Of a stretch of DNA of 15,936 nt, positions 7,023 through 15,133 are shown one piece after another. This DNA comes from Pelagophyceae sp. CCMP2097. Taxonomy: Eukaryota > Sar > Pelagophyceae. A program made the position numbers and the translations under genes. The stretch covers positions 58,985 through 74,920 of the forward strand of contig MU657355.1 in assembly GCA_026770575.1 (NCBI GenBank), in the 5' to 3' direction. The notes under the pieces are model-generated. The model was given only the letters and a program-made list of their open reading frames with translations, made no database searches and had not been told where the DNA came from. Within the stretch, counting starts at the first letter, position 1. Every line of letters begins with the position of its first letter.

Positions 7023-7334
7023 CTAGGCCGCAGACGACGACGCCCCCGCCGTGTCCAGCGCCAACAAAGCGCCGCCGTCCGCCGTGGTGCATCGTCGGAT
7101 CTCTGCGCCACGCCGGCGTGGAACATCCCAAGCCTTGGAACATCCCAGGCCTTTGAAACGGAAGGGCGTCCAAGTTCCAAAATCAAATAGGCGGTCGGCG
7201 GTGGCGTTGGCGCGCACACGCGGCGCTCCCGTGACGTCGGGAGCGAAGGCACACGCCGCGCCATCCTCTGGAATCGCCCTGGTGCGGATGAGGCGACTGC
7301 ATGCGACCGCGAGGCACGACCGTGAGGTGGGCAT
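7023..7334 (-). CDS. Hypothetical ORF inside the hAT-like element
   Basis: A 103-codon minus-strand ORF starts MPTSRSCLAVACSRLI and continues DGAACAFAPDVTGAPRVRAN and FGTWTPFRFKGLGCSKAWD. It covers a 17-bp tandem duplication (7119-7152). No family is recognised, and other frames are open across the same GC-rich bases, so it may be spurious or a remnant of captured host sequence. Confidence 0.2.
   Translation of the reverse strand: MPTSRSCLAVACSRLIRTRAIPEDGAACAFAPDVTGAPRVRANATADRLFDFGTWTPFRFKGLGCSKAWDVPRRRGAEIRRCTTADGGALLALDTAGASSSAA
7119..7152. repeat. 17-bp tandem duplication
   Basis: TGGAACATCCCAAGCCT is followed directly by TGGAACATCCCAGGCCT (one mismatch). Confidence 0.9.
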
Positions 7335-7430
7335 GGCGTCTAGGATGACGGCGCCCGCGCCGCGCCTCTTGGCGTTTATGGGCCTGTTCGGCTGCAGGGA
7401 TCGCCCGTGAGAAGCGGCGCGCGCCGTCGG

Positions 7431-7949
7431 TCATCTTCCTATGGCCAGCATTGACCCAACAGTCGAGCAACCTCCCTGACCCCGCCCGCGAATCCTGTAA
7501 GCACGCGGGTCGGCCGACGCCCCGGCGCTTGCCTGGCGGTGTTGGACCATGCATAGTTCGGAACTAGAATCCCCAGTCGACAGCCACGTGCGAGAGAGCG
7601 CGAGTACGGTATGAATCATTTGTTGGGGACCCTTCTCGGGCCCTTTTTTGGGACCCTTCTTGGGACCCCGGAGGTACCTGGTGCTCACCGTCGCAGCGAC
7701 GGCGACGGGGTTGAACGTCTCCACGGCACACCGCGGCGCTGACGGCGCGCAGATGATCGCGCTCCAGGCATCGCGCGGACTCGCAAGCGATTGCAAATTT
7801 GCGCGCTCAAGAACTTCACCGTCAGCGGCTCGTTCACGCTGAGACGATGGCCGTCGGGTGCGACCTCGAGGCGACACTCGCCGCGACGCAACAGCTCGGG
7901 ACGGCCCCAAGGTGCACCACTTGGACAAGACGAGCAACTGCATTGCCAT
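7431..7949 (-). CDS. Hypothetical ORF with KKGP repeat, inside the hAT-like element
   Basis: A 172-codon minus-strand frame starts MAMQLLVLSKWCTLGPS and contains a GPKKGPKKGPEKGP repeat made by a GGGACCC/GGGCCC-type microsatellite at 7627-7668. A competing frame on the same strand (to 7685) reads RRGECRLEVAPDGHRLSVNE and is at least as protein-like. The first ~100 bp are also present in the copy at the right edge. There the differences are mixed silent and replacement changes in every frame, so no frame is clearly under selection. The true product, if any, is unresolved. Confidence 0.25.
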   Translation of the reverse strand: MAMQLLVLSKWCTLGPSRAVASRRVSPRGRTRRPSSQRERAADGEVLERANLQSLASPRDAWSAIICAPSAPRCAVETFNPVAVAATVSTRYLRGPKKGPKKGPEKGPQQMIHTVLALSRTWLSTGDSSSELCMVQHRQASAGASADPRAYRIRGRGQGGCSTVGSMLAIGR

Positions 7950-7967
7950 ATTTGCCGCCCAAGGACG

Positions 7968-7975
7968 GCTGAAGA
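7968..7975. repeat. Left 8-bp target-site duplication (GCTGAAGA)
   Basis: An identical octamer lies at 8410-8417. The related copy at the right edge of the window has the site once, uninterrupted (on its complement GGCTGAAGACAG). Confidence 0.95.
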
Positions 7976-8409
7976 TATAGGTGGCACTGTAAAATAATTT
8001 GTAATAACTGTATTTGATTTACATGCAATTACATGCAATTACACGGCCCCCAAATTTTGCCTGTGTAGTGCCCTTGAAAATACATCTTCAATCCATCGAT
8101 ATTTGTGAATTTCGGGCGCCTTGCATCTCGAAATTGTTGCTTTTCACCACTTGTTTGAACAAAAGTTGGACTTTAACCCCAAAAACATGCGCATGCAGAG
8201 CCACACCTCGCATTTGAGCTCGTCAGTTCGCCGGGGCGACTCGACTCGGCGGAGCCTCTCGCTCGCGCTAAGACCCATTGCGCCTCGTTTGAGCGCCTCT
8301 AAAAATATGACCTTTACTTTACACTTTAATACGTGTTTAACAGTAACTGCACTGTAATTACAGTAAAAAAGGGGCCCACAATCCTCTACACTGTCTTTGC
8401 CCACCTATA
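7976..8409. mobile_element. 434-bp non-autonomous hAT-like element
   Basis: The element begins TATAGGTGGCACTG and ends with the complement CCACCTATA (9-bp perfect TIR), flanked by the 8-bp duplication GCTGAAGA. 8-bp duplications are the hallmark of the hAT superfamily. The interior is AT-rich with a tandem TACATGCAAT near 8030-8041 and no coding potential. It sits inside the larger element 6487-8548, so it is younger than that insertion. Homologous sequence at 15818-15836 lacks it. Confidence 0.92.
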
Positions 8410-8417
8410 GCTGAAGA
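8410..8417. repeat. Right 8-bp target-site duplication (GCTGAAGA)
   Basis: Partner of 7968-7975. Confidence 0.95.
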
Positions 8418-8548
8418 CAGCCCCCAAGGCCGATTATCTTATATATTAAGAAGGCAAAGGCGACAGGCACTGTCGATTCGCTTAAGTTTTAAGAACCAAA
8501 AGGCAACGGGTTGCCTTTGGCCATTATCTTACTCTCACATTCACCCTG

Positions 8549-9575
8549 CAATGTAACACTAGCTCTCCCCATCTATAATTGATTTTGCCAAACCGTGCCT
8601 TCTGAGCGCGAACTCCACATTGCGCGCGCCGTCGGACTCCAACACACTCGGCCATTGGAAAGTGTTCGTCACGTGGGTACAAATAACCTCATGTGAAACC
8701 GACAGCGCCGCCCAAGCTCTGTGGACCGCGCGCCGCCAACTTCGAGGATTGCGCTTTTCCGTCCCGGCGGCCTTCCTCGCTCCTTAGCGCACCGTTTTCG
8801 ACGCGCCCGGGCGCGATCGACGCGCGCCGCCGCCGCGCGCTCTGCGCGACAAACGCGCCGCCGAAGCGCGCCGCCCTCTGCGCCGCGCGCCGCAAAAACA
8901 ATTTCCGAGTCGAACTCGGACAATTTCCGTGATAGCCGATACACAAAAAAAATAACACTCCGCGACCCGGCCACGGGTCCACAGACCGGCTACGGGATTT
9001 TTAGAACGCGCGTTGGCTACGACTCGGTCGGTCCTAGGGCGCGGTGCATCAAACGTGGCGATATCGCGTTAGTTTAAGGGGGGGTTCGGGGGGTCTCCCC
9101 CCGGCGCCAGCGAGAGTCCGAGCCCGGTACGCCCTCAAGCGGCGCGCCGGAACGTGCGATCGAATGTCTCACAGAGCGCAGCGAGCCCTTCAGCGGGCGT
9201 CATGTTTGAGAAGCGGAGCGACGAGGCCAACGGATGGCGGAGTCCAACGGACGCCGCCAGGCGTCCGTTGGACGGAGCTGTCCGTTGGTGACTTCAACTC
9301 GACGGAAGGGTGGCTTACGCGGCGCGTGTCGTGGACGAGCAGGGCGTGGACGAGCACAGTCACACAAGGAGCCACAGAGATCAACTCGACGGGATGGGGA
9401 AAGCAAACCACTTGATCGAAGAGGGGGGCTTCGACTATCACCGTGGGCACGACCCGTCGGAGCTACCCTTTGCCACTGCCCACTCGTTCCAGTACACGCG
9501 CCAGCAACAACGCACCATCCGCATGTCCCGTGCCGACTTTCCAGTATCCACCAGCCCCGAAGCCCGGCGACCTCT
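8549..9575. other. About 1 kb without a supported gene
   Basis: The stretch is GC-rich, with CGCGCC-type low complexity at 8800-8890 and a small hairpin at 8909-8926 (CCGAGT/ACTCGG). A perfect 14-bp-stem hairpin lies at 9242-9273. Open frames overlap on both strands (9310-9708 plus, 9190-9450 minus) with no recognised domain; the plus frame includes HLIEEGGFDYHRGHDPSELP, which is the only mildly protein-like piece. Confidence 0.4.
9242..9273. repeat. Perfect hairpin, 14-bp stem, 4-nt loop
   Basis: GTCCAACGGACGCC (9242-9255), loop GCCA, then the exact complement (9260-9273). Outer CCAACGG/CCGTTGG copies at about 9228 and 9281 could extend the pairing. Confidence 0.9.
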
Positions 9576-9693
9576 ATTTAAACACTGTTTAAATTTACTG
9601 ACTATTAAATCAAACCCTCAAACAGCTCGGGGCATCGCAAAAGGAAATGGGGGAAGGGGATTTAAACACTGTTTCTATTTATTTAAACACTGT
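9576..9693. repeat. Three ATTTAAACACTGT motifs
   Basis: Copies start near 9576, 9660 and 9681. The first forms an inverted TTTAAACACTGTTTAAA palindrome. A complement-like TTTAAACAGTG follows repeat copy A at 4769. Confidence 0.7.
9584..9656. repeat. Repeated 3' end, copy C (inverted, truncated)
   Basis: The complement matches the last ~70 bp of copies A and B (TTTGCGAT...GTTTGAGGGTTTGATTTAATAG...). It is bracketed by ATTTAAACACTGT motifs. Confidence 0.8.
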
Positions 9694-9720
9694 GCAACTT
9701 GGAGCTAGAAATTCCTACAA

Positions 9721-10451
9721 TAGAGAGCTTCAGCTCAAAGTGATACCCTATCGAAAGTGATACCCTATCAAATAAAACCCCGTTAAAAGCCCGTTGATAT
9801 ATAGAGCTTGCAGTGATCTCTCCGTTCAACGGACCTCGTACAACACTCAAACTCGCGAGCCAAATCAAAATAGTACCTAGGTACTACTTTGGCCCGAGGG
9901 CAACCCCGAGGCACCCCAGCCGACTCCCGTCCCGGGATCGATGGTGCGCAGTCAACAAGCCCATGCGCAGACGCCCGTCGATTTTCCGCATAGTGCGTCG
10001 ACTCTAGCGGAATCGGCGTTTTGGGTACTTGCGTTCGTCGTTCGAGTTCGTACCCACCCGCGATGCGCCGTCGCGGCCGGTTCCGGGCGCTGCTGGATTA
10101 GTTGCGGACGCCTGCGCGCAGTTCCCGACGATTGCCGGCGCGTGGCGGGTCCCGCAAGGGCCCGAACGCATGCTCCTCACGCGCCTTCCGATGCCACGTC
10201 GCTGCTGCCCAAGGGGTAGCCACAACGCAAAACGAAGTTAGGGCCGGCCCTGCGGGACCAAGGCGCGTCGATAGGGCCATTCAGCACCTCATTCCGACGA
10301 GAACTGACCGATATCCTTGACCCCTCCATAAGACAACGTCGTCGTCTCCAAAATATGCAGTACAGTTCGATAGGATATGAGTTTGATCTTGTCCGATGGA
10401 TACGATAGGATATGAATTCGATAGGGTATCACTTTGAGCTGAAGCTCTCTA
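9721..10451. mobile_element. TA-flanked non-autonomous DNA transposon, copy 2 (inverted)
   Basis: The body 9723-10449 is an inverted copy of 1657-2373 with TIR GAGAGCTTCAGCTCAAAG at both ends and TA flanks. It is well conserved throughout the GC-rich core. The CCTAGG-centred palindrome is retained (about 9869-9894). A direct AATTCCT lies a few bases outside each end (9710-9716, 10454-10460); I regard it as possibly coincidental. Confidence 0.88.
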
Positions 10452-10509
10452 GGAATTCCTTATCCCGCAAAAATTCCGAGAGCTCGAGCGCGCCCAAGGA
10501 GGACGCGCA

Positions 10510-12398
10510 ATGGCGCCGTCGTGGCTCGCGGTCTTGGTCGTAGGCTGCGCCTGCGGTGCGCCGGTGATACCGCACGTGCGCGACGGATTCTACGACACTT
10601 CGTGGTTCCCGCAGGAGGTGGGATCCATGGAACGCACCTGAGGCCCAATGTTTGGCCGTGGCCCCAGCGCCTCCGTAGGTGCACGCCGCTCACACCGTCG
10701 CCGACGCGCTGCGCTTGGCGCCGCACAAGGCGTGGCTCGTGGCCTTTGTGGACGACGCGAACGAGGCTTGCGTAAAGGCGTACGAGCCCATCGCTTTGCG
10801 CCAGGCCCAACGCGCGCGCGCCGCGCGCTACATGCAAATCGCAGTCGCGACAAAGTCGACGTGGAAGGGAACGTGGCCTTTTGAATGCGGCATCGCCCTA
10901 CTCGAAGACGCGGATCAACTCTTCTCCGAGGCGGCGTCTGTGCCTTTGCTATCAAACACCGCCGCTTCTACGCGACGGCGCGTCTACGAGATCGCGGCGC
11001 AGTCGACGCGCGTCGACCCGTTTACGTTTATCAACATGCTGGGGTTTACTATTGACGTCAAGTGGTATGATATTACGCACGAGGAAGGCATCCACTTGGA
11101 CCAAAGAGTCTACCATGACGTCGCGCAAATCGCGGCCGGGCAAGGCAGCGGCGTCCGCGTGCGACAGGTCGGAAGAGCTTCGAGGCTGAAGACTTGCGTC
11201 CCTCGAGGACGAGCCCCCCCGCCTGTCGTAGGGCCTCGACGAAGATCGCGTCGTCTCTCGGCCACGTCTTCGCAATCGCCCGCGCGGACACGGGCGACTT
11301 TGTCGCGTACGTCACATGCGACGGCCACGGGACGGCGACGATTGACCAGACGCTCCTCGCGTCGGCGACGTGTGCGTCGGACCGCGTCGCGGCGGCGCTT
11401 TTTCGACGTTGCCGTAGGTTCGGCCGACCCCATCGACCCGCACGCGGAGGATATGTACGCCTCCAAACTCTTGGCGATGACGCCGCACGAACGGGTCGAG
11501 TTTGCGGCGCGGGAACACGTGTTTAACATGGGTATGGAGAAGAGACTCGCCCTCTCCGACGTCCAGAGTGCGTTTTTCGAAAGCGAAGACGCAGCCGAGG
11601 CTTCACGGGAGTCGTGCTTCGACCAAAAGCGCGTGCTTTCCACGCCTATGCGTAGGTACCATCACGCCCAACGTCACGGTGGACGGTTTTTTACTGATTC
11701 CCACCCCAAAAGCCGTCCACGAAACCATCCTGGCGTTTTACCTGGGGAACCACCAACGCATCAAGGAAATCGAGTCGGACGGCGGCCCGCTGTACAACCA
11801 GCGCGCCGTGCCGACATGGCACACGCCGCTGCCGCCGGCTTTGAAGCAATTTGTGTTCGACGAGTTAAAAGTGGTCATGGAGGCGTGGGCGCCGTCGACA
11901 GTACTTTTTTAGCGTCCATTTTTTAGCGTCTTCTTTCAATGCAACGCGCCCTTCCCGTGCACGCGCCGCGTAGGCGCCGCTGCGTGGGACGTCGGCGTAT
12001 GGTGTGAGAACTTATGAGAGCGGCTCTTACTTGCATCTTCACGTAGACACGGTGCGTCTGACGCCCGTCGGGACCGAGCCCGACGCCACTCTTAGGCCTC
12101 GACGCACGTCGTCTCGGGCATCCTCAACATCGCGCAGGACGTGCGCACGCCGTGGCCGCTCGAGTGCGTGGCAAACTGGTGGAGCCTCTGCACGCTTATT
12201 TTTAGGATGAGATTATCCTCTTCTAGGATCCTGGATCACTCGGGAAAACACCACGCCGTCGTCATGCAGCCGGGCGACCTCTTGCTCTACGAGTCTGCCA
12301 AGCTGCTGCATGGCCGACCGCAGCCGCTCGACGGCGACTCTTACGCAAATGTTTTTGTGCACTACGCCCCGGAGACGGGTTGGCACGTCGACTTATAA
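10510..12398 (+). CDS. Secreted/ER prolyl 4-hydroxylase-like 2-oxoglutarate dioxygenase, eight exons
   Basis: Proposed exons: 10510-10617, 10679-11158, 11245-11371, 11418-11567, 11656-11900, 11974-12051, 12096-12163, 12227-12398; about 475 residues, with phase consistent throughout. Most introns are 44-88 bp, and four have GTGCGT donors with TAG acceptors. Intron 2 (acceptor AAG) and intron 5 (donor GTACTT) are the weakest calls. The N-terminus MAPSWLAVLVVGCACG looks like a signal peptide. Residues ~40-200 include HKAWLVAFVDDANEACVKAY, perhaps thioredoxin-like without CxxC, but not firmly recognised. The C-terminal domain has GTSAYGVRTYESGSYLHLHVDT, THVVSGILNIAQDV, MQPGDLLLYESAKLLHGRP and YANVFVHYAP. 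The Fe(II) ligands would be H393, D395 and H447; no Lys/Arg sits at the usual 2-oxoglutarate position about ten residues after the distal His. In this family the enzyme hydroxylates proline, typically of secreted or cell-wall proteins. Confidence 0.82.
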
Positions 12399-12413
12399 AC
12401 AAGTGCGTTTCAA

Positions 12414-12620
12414 ATGTGGCAGCCGGAACCGACCGAGTTATTTAAAGTGGTGTGGGCGGCAGCGCAGAGGCTCGATGCACGCCGGGGTCCGAGTGGCATT
12501 CGTGCGAAAGATGTGCCGTCCACCGTCGTCGCTAGGTTGCGACACCGCGGCCCCGGCTTGCGACAGCGCCCCCTGCGCTCTCGGCGCGACCGTGCGCCAC
12601 CGCACCAGTACGACTTCTGA
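12414..12620 (+). CDS. Short hypothetical ORF downstream of the dioxygenase
   Basis: A 68-codon ORF starting MWQPEPTELFKVVWAAAQRL becomes Arg-rich towards its end. It begins 16 bp after the dioxygenase stop. It may be 3' UTR read by chance or the first exon of a gene continuing to 12683-12766; the splice phases I tried do not join the two cleanly. Confidence 0.2.
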   Translation: MWQPEPTELFKVVWAAAQRLDARRGPSGIRAKDVPSTVVARLRHRGPGLRQRPLRSRRDRAPPHQYDF

Positions 12621-12682
12621 CGACCTCTCTAAATAATAATGATGATCCCCATTGTTCCATCATCGGTTCTCCCCCTTTGCAG

Positions 12683-12766
12683 CTGCCGGAGTTCAACGGT
12701 GACTACAGGCGACTACGGGTCGTCGATACCTACGGATTCAAAGATTGGAGAGTGACATTAGAGTAG
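12683..12766 (+). CDS. Orphan terminal exon-like fragment
   Basis: A clean polypyrimidine tract and acceptor (TTCTCCCCCTTTGCAG, ending 12682) precede LPEFNGDYRRLRVVDTYGF followed by KDWRVTLE and TAG. The composition is protein-like, but no upstream exon was identified with confidence and no family is recognised. Confidence 0.3.
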   Translation: MPEFNGDYRRLRVVDTYGFKDWRVTLE

Positions 12767-12866
12767 AGGAGAGCGAGCACTTCGTTGCTTCCTGGGTGGT
12801 GTGGTGCGTGCGCCGCGGCGTGCGCCCCGCGTCGGGACGCGCGCCGCGTTGGCGCGCGTCGGGAGG

Positions 12867-13576
12867 CTACTTCTTCTTCGCCTTTTTCTTTTTCTTTTTC
12901 TTCTTCTTAACGGGCGCCTTGACGAGTAGCGCCCAAGCGGGGATGAGGCGGTGGCGCACGGCTTGATAAGCGGTATCCTTCTTCCGCATCAGCGAAAAAC
13001 TTCCCGCCACCGCGCGCACCACGTGCAGCACGCCGTGCTTGCGCCACGCCTCTTCCAGCTTCACCTTGAAGGCGTCGCTGACTTGGGCCATGTGCAAATA
13101 TACCGTTTCTATCGAAGTGTTGCTGGAGATGAGGTCGCATAAAGCTAAACACGCGACGTCGCCGAGCCGACAGTGCCGCAAAGATAGAGTCTCCACCGAA
13201 CAATTCGGCTTTTGCGCCGCCAGCGCGGAAACGAGTAGAGCCATGGCTTTTGGTGAGTTGACGGCCGCGTCGAGGTTCATCCAGCGCGGCCGCACGGCGG
13301 CCGCGTCGCTCAGAGACGACACGGCCAAAAGTAACGTCGGCGAGACGCCGCCGCTGTCGTCGTTGAGGGGCGCCACGCGGTAACGCGACGCGCGCGCGCC
13401 ACGGGAATCCATCAGCAGCTGCATGCTGCGCGCGGCGTCGCAGCCGCCGCGCCAACGACGACGCAACCGCCGCAACCGGCCCAACTGGAGAGCCGGCAAA
13501 GGCCGCGCGCGCCCGCGGAGGCCGCCGCGCCGAGAGCGCGCCGAGGCCGCCGGAGGGGCGTCGGTCACACTGTCTC
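12867..13576 (-). pseudogene. Leucine-rich-repeat (RNI-like) protein, 3' part, 5' cut by a transposon
   Basis: The minus-strand frame runs from just inside the TIR at 13579 to TAG at 12867-12869, about 235 codons. There is no ATG near the left limit; the first internal ATG gives MQLLMDSRGARASRY near 13425. The leucine-rich repeats are visible as WMNLDAAVNSPKAMALLVSAL, CSVETLSLRHCRLGDVACLA and SIETVYLHMAQVSDAFKVKL, spaced like ribonuclease-inhibitor-type repeats. After them come AWRKHGVLHVV, a short hydrophobic AWALLVKAP, and a tail of about 14 residues almost all lysine. Such proteins are mostly scaffolds for protein binding; a specific role cannot be given. The first ~45 residues are Arg-rich and may be non-coding. 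The missing 5' exons presumably lie beyond 14478 or are lost. Confidence 0.6.
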
Positions 13577-13671
13577 ACAACTGGACCCCGTTTTTTCGCG
13601 GGGGTATGTACCACAGTATTTTGTAATAGGCCACGAACGTACCCGCGTACCCCCACCTTTCGCTGCCGCCA

Positions 13672-13698
13672 CTGGCCGTCGACGTACCCACGTACCCC
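13672..13698. repeat. 27-bp direct repeat, copy 1
   Basis: Identical to 14390-14416 and in the same orientation, although it is placed inside inverted termini. Confidence 0.95.
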
Positions 13699-13823
13699 AG
13701 CCGTGTCCACCCACCCCTTATTGTTGTTTCAGAAGACTGAATCAAATCTTTCACTTTCGGCGAGACGCTTGATATTCAAATCTCAGTCACTCGGTCTCAT
13801 CAGACGCCACGTGCGCGAGTACG

Positions 13824-13961
13824 ATGGAGGCGCTTGGTCTGCCAGAGATGGTTGACGCACCGCAGCCGATGTCTGCTGCGGAGTTCGTCAAGCTGGACCA
13901 TGCGGAGCAGCGCGACAGCACCGGCGGGACGTCGGCCTCGAGGTCGCCTATTGTATCGTAA
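13824..13961 (+). CDS. Small hypothetical ORF inside the 900-bp element
   Basis: ATG to TAA gives 45 residues starting MEALGLPEMVDAPQPMSAAE and continuing FVKLDHAEQRDSTGG. Downstream, other plus-strand frames carry protein-like pieces: VPRRWKRTEEAAASLPPRVT, then after a TGA at 14061-14063 a Leu/Arg/Ala-rich helical stretch starting LELLLERLGARRAAA. This looks like one longer gene broken by stops and shifts. No family is recognised. Confidence 0.35.
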   Translation: MEALGLPEMVDAPQPMSAAEFVKLDHAEQRDSTGGTSASRSPIVS

Positions 13962-14389
13962 CGTCCCATTTGAGGTCCTATAGAGGTGCCCCGCCGCTGG
14001 AAACGCACCGAGGAGGCCGCGGCTTCCCTGCCGCCGCGGGTCACCCGTCAGCCGCCGCATTGAGTGCTCGAACTGCTGCTCGAGCGACTCGGAGCACGTC
14101 GAGCGGCAGCAGGCCACCTGCGAACCGCCGCGCAGGACCCGCGGCGCACTACTGCCCTCGAGACGCAGCTCGATGCATCCCGACGGAGCCGCCATAACCC
14201 GCCGCCTGGCCTAGACCACGCGGGGTCCCGTCGACTCCGCCGAAGAACTGAGACCCGTTTTCCGGGCCAAAAGGTTCGGAAGGTTTGTTTAATTCTTACT
14301 TATTGAGGTACCGCTCCGGGTTTTCCCAAGATGGTCGCCAAAGCGGTGTCCCGCGACGTGCCCACGTACTCCAAAGAAACCACGCCGCT

Positions 14390-14416
14390 CTGGCCGTCGA
14401 CGTACCCACGTACCCC
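14390..14416. repeat. 27-bp direct repeat, copy 2
   Basis: Identical to 13672-13698. Confidence 0.95.
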
Positions 14417-14611
14417 CCTAAATAACGTACCCACAAAATAATGTGGTACATACCCTCGCGAAAAAACAGGGTCCTGTTTCGAGCGGTAATCAGCAGTAAA
14501 AAAAGCCGAAAATACAGGCTTTATTGAGCAGGCAGACTCCTTTGGGTAATTAATAAACTCCTTTTTAGACGAGCACCTACACGGGAATGACAATTCTCTT
14601 GATAAAATGTC

Positions 14612-14692
14612 CGAATGCCTCCTACTCTCGGTGTCGCGCGGCTCGAGGAGGTCCATGGCCACCTCCCAGCGCCCGAGAGTAGGAGGCATTCG
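14612..14692. repeat. Perfect 20-bp inverted repeat with 41-nt spacer
   Basis: CGAATGCCTCCTACTCTCGG at 14612-14631 and its exact complement at 14673-14692. The spacer contains a smaller inverted GGAGG/CCTCC pair around CCATGG, so a branched or extended hairpin is possible. Confidence 0.92.
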
Positions 14693-14768
14693 ACCATTTC
14701 GAGCCTGGGATTTGCTGGTTACCGTTTTTCCTTATTTGAAACAGCCGTGGTCTGTAGGCTGCCACAAC

Positions 14769-14787
14769 TGATCCGTCGAACGGATCA
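14769..14787. repeat. 8-bp-stem hairpin
   Basis: TGATCCGT, loop CGA, ACGGATCA. Confidence 0.85.
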
Positions 14788-14888
14788 TTTTATGGTGTGT
14801 GTTTACTAAAAGGTTGCTCCAGGTCTTTAAAAAAGGATTCGGGCCGAAAGGAAGTTTCCCAACGGGGATTCGGCAAAGTTTTCGGGAG

Positions 14889-14915
14889 CGTTTTAACTTT
14901 ACTTTAGTTAAAACG
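14889..14915. repeat. 10-bp-stem hairpin, AT-rich
   Basis: CGTTTTAACT (14889-14898), a 7-nt loop, then AGTTAAAACG (14906-14915). Confidence 0.85.
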
Positions 14916-15109
14916 CCTTTACACAATTATCAAAAGCGCGGCGGAGGTGAGCGCGCACCTCGGCGTTTTGCCAAGTTGCGCGTATACAGTGCACCCTGGC
15001 GCACCCCGAAGAACAGCGCCATTCAAAGCTTTCAAGGCCTCTGGAGCCTAATAGGATTCCTAGCCACCCCTATAGGGTATTCTCCACCCCTCGGGGGGTG
15101 GAAATCAAG

Positions 15110-15133
15110 TTTTTTTTTTGGGGGGGGGGGGGG
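15110..15133. repeat. T10-G14 homopolymer junction
   Basis: Ten T are followed directly by fourteen G. It could be a genuine microsatellite or a sequencing/assembly weak point. Confidence 0.9.

Larger units (their letters stand above)
6487..8548. mobile_element. ~2.06 kb hAT-like element with 28-bp TIRs
   Basis: CAGGGTGAATGTGAGAGTAA begins perfect 28-bp inverted repeats at 6487-6514 and 8521-8548. CAGGG-type ends are typical of hAT elements. Flanks share AATGTA (adjacent on the left, one base off on the right), so an 8-bp duplication is not clean. Just inside the TIRs are short hairpins: GGCGG/CCGCC on the left; GGCAAC/GTTGCC and CGACAG/CTGTCG on the right. The core has no recognisable transposase. 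Another, inverted copy of the right end starts at 15692. The element contains a younger insertion at 7976-8409. Confidence 0.8.
13579..14478. mobile_element. 900-bp element with 46-bp TIRs
   Basis: The inverted ends at 13579-13624 and 14433-14478 match at 42 of 46 positions and contain GGTATGTACCACA. Just inside them is a 27-bp exact direct repeat, starting CTGGCCGTCGACGTACCCAC, at 13672-13698 and 14390-14416. CGTACCC-type motifs also occur near 13639, 14355 and 14424. No target duplication was found. The interior holds a small ORF (13824-13961) and further broken frames, so it may be a decayed or non-autonomous element of an unassigned family. Confidence 0.8.

Noticed and set aside
9190..9708. 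Overlapping plus and minus ORFs of 86-132 codons
   Set aside because: Neither strand shows a clear domain, and the plus frame runs into the inverted repeat copy C; not enough to call a gene.
9710..10460. AATTCCT direct repeat as a 7-bp target duplication of TA element copy 2
   Set aside because: It lies several bases outside the TIR ends with unequal gaps; TA is the better-supported duplication.
11159..11231. Intron 2 ending at the CGTAG acceptor (11231)
   Set aside because: It leaves the downstream exon out of frame; the later AAG acceptor at 11244 keeps phase through all later exons.
13560..14490. Target-site duplication for the 900-bp element
   Set aside because: The immediate flanks (GTCTCAC and TCGAGCG) do not match; CTGTCTC/CTGTTTC is imperfect and overlaps the end.
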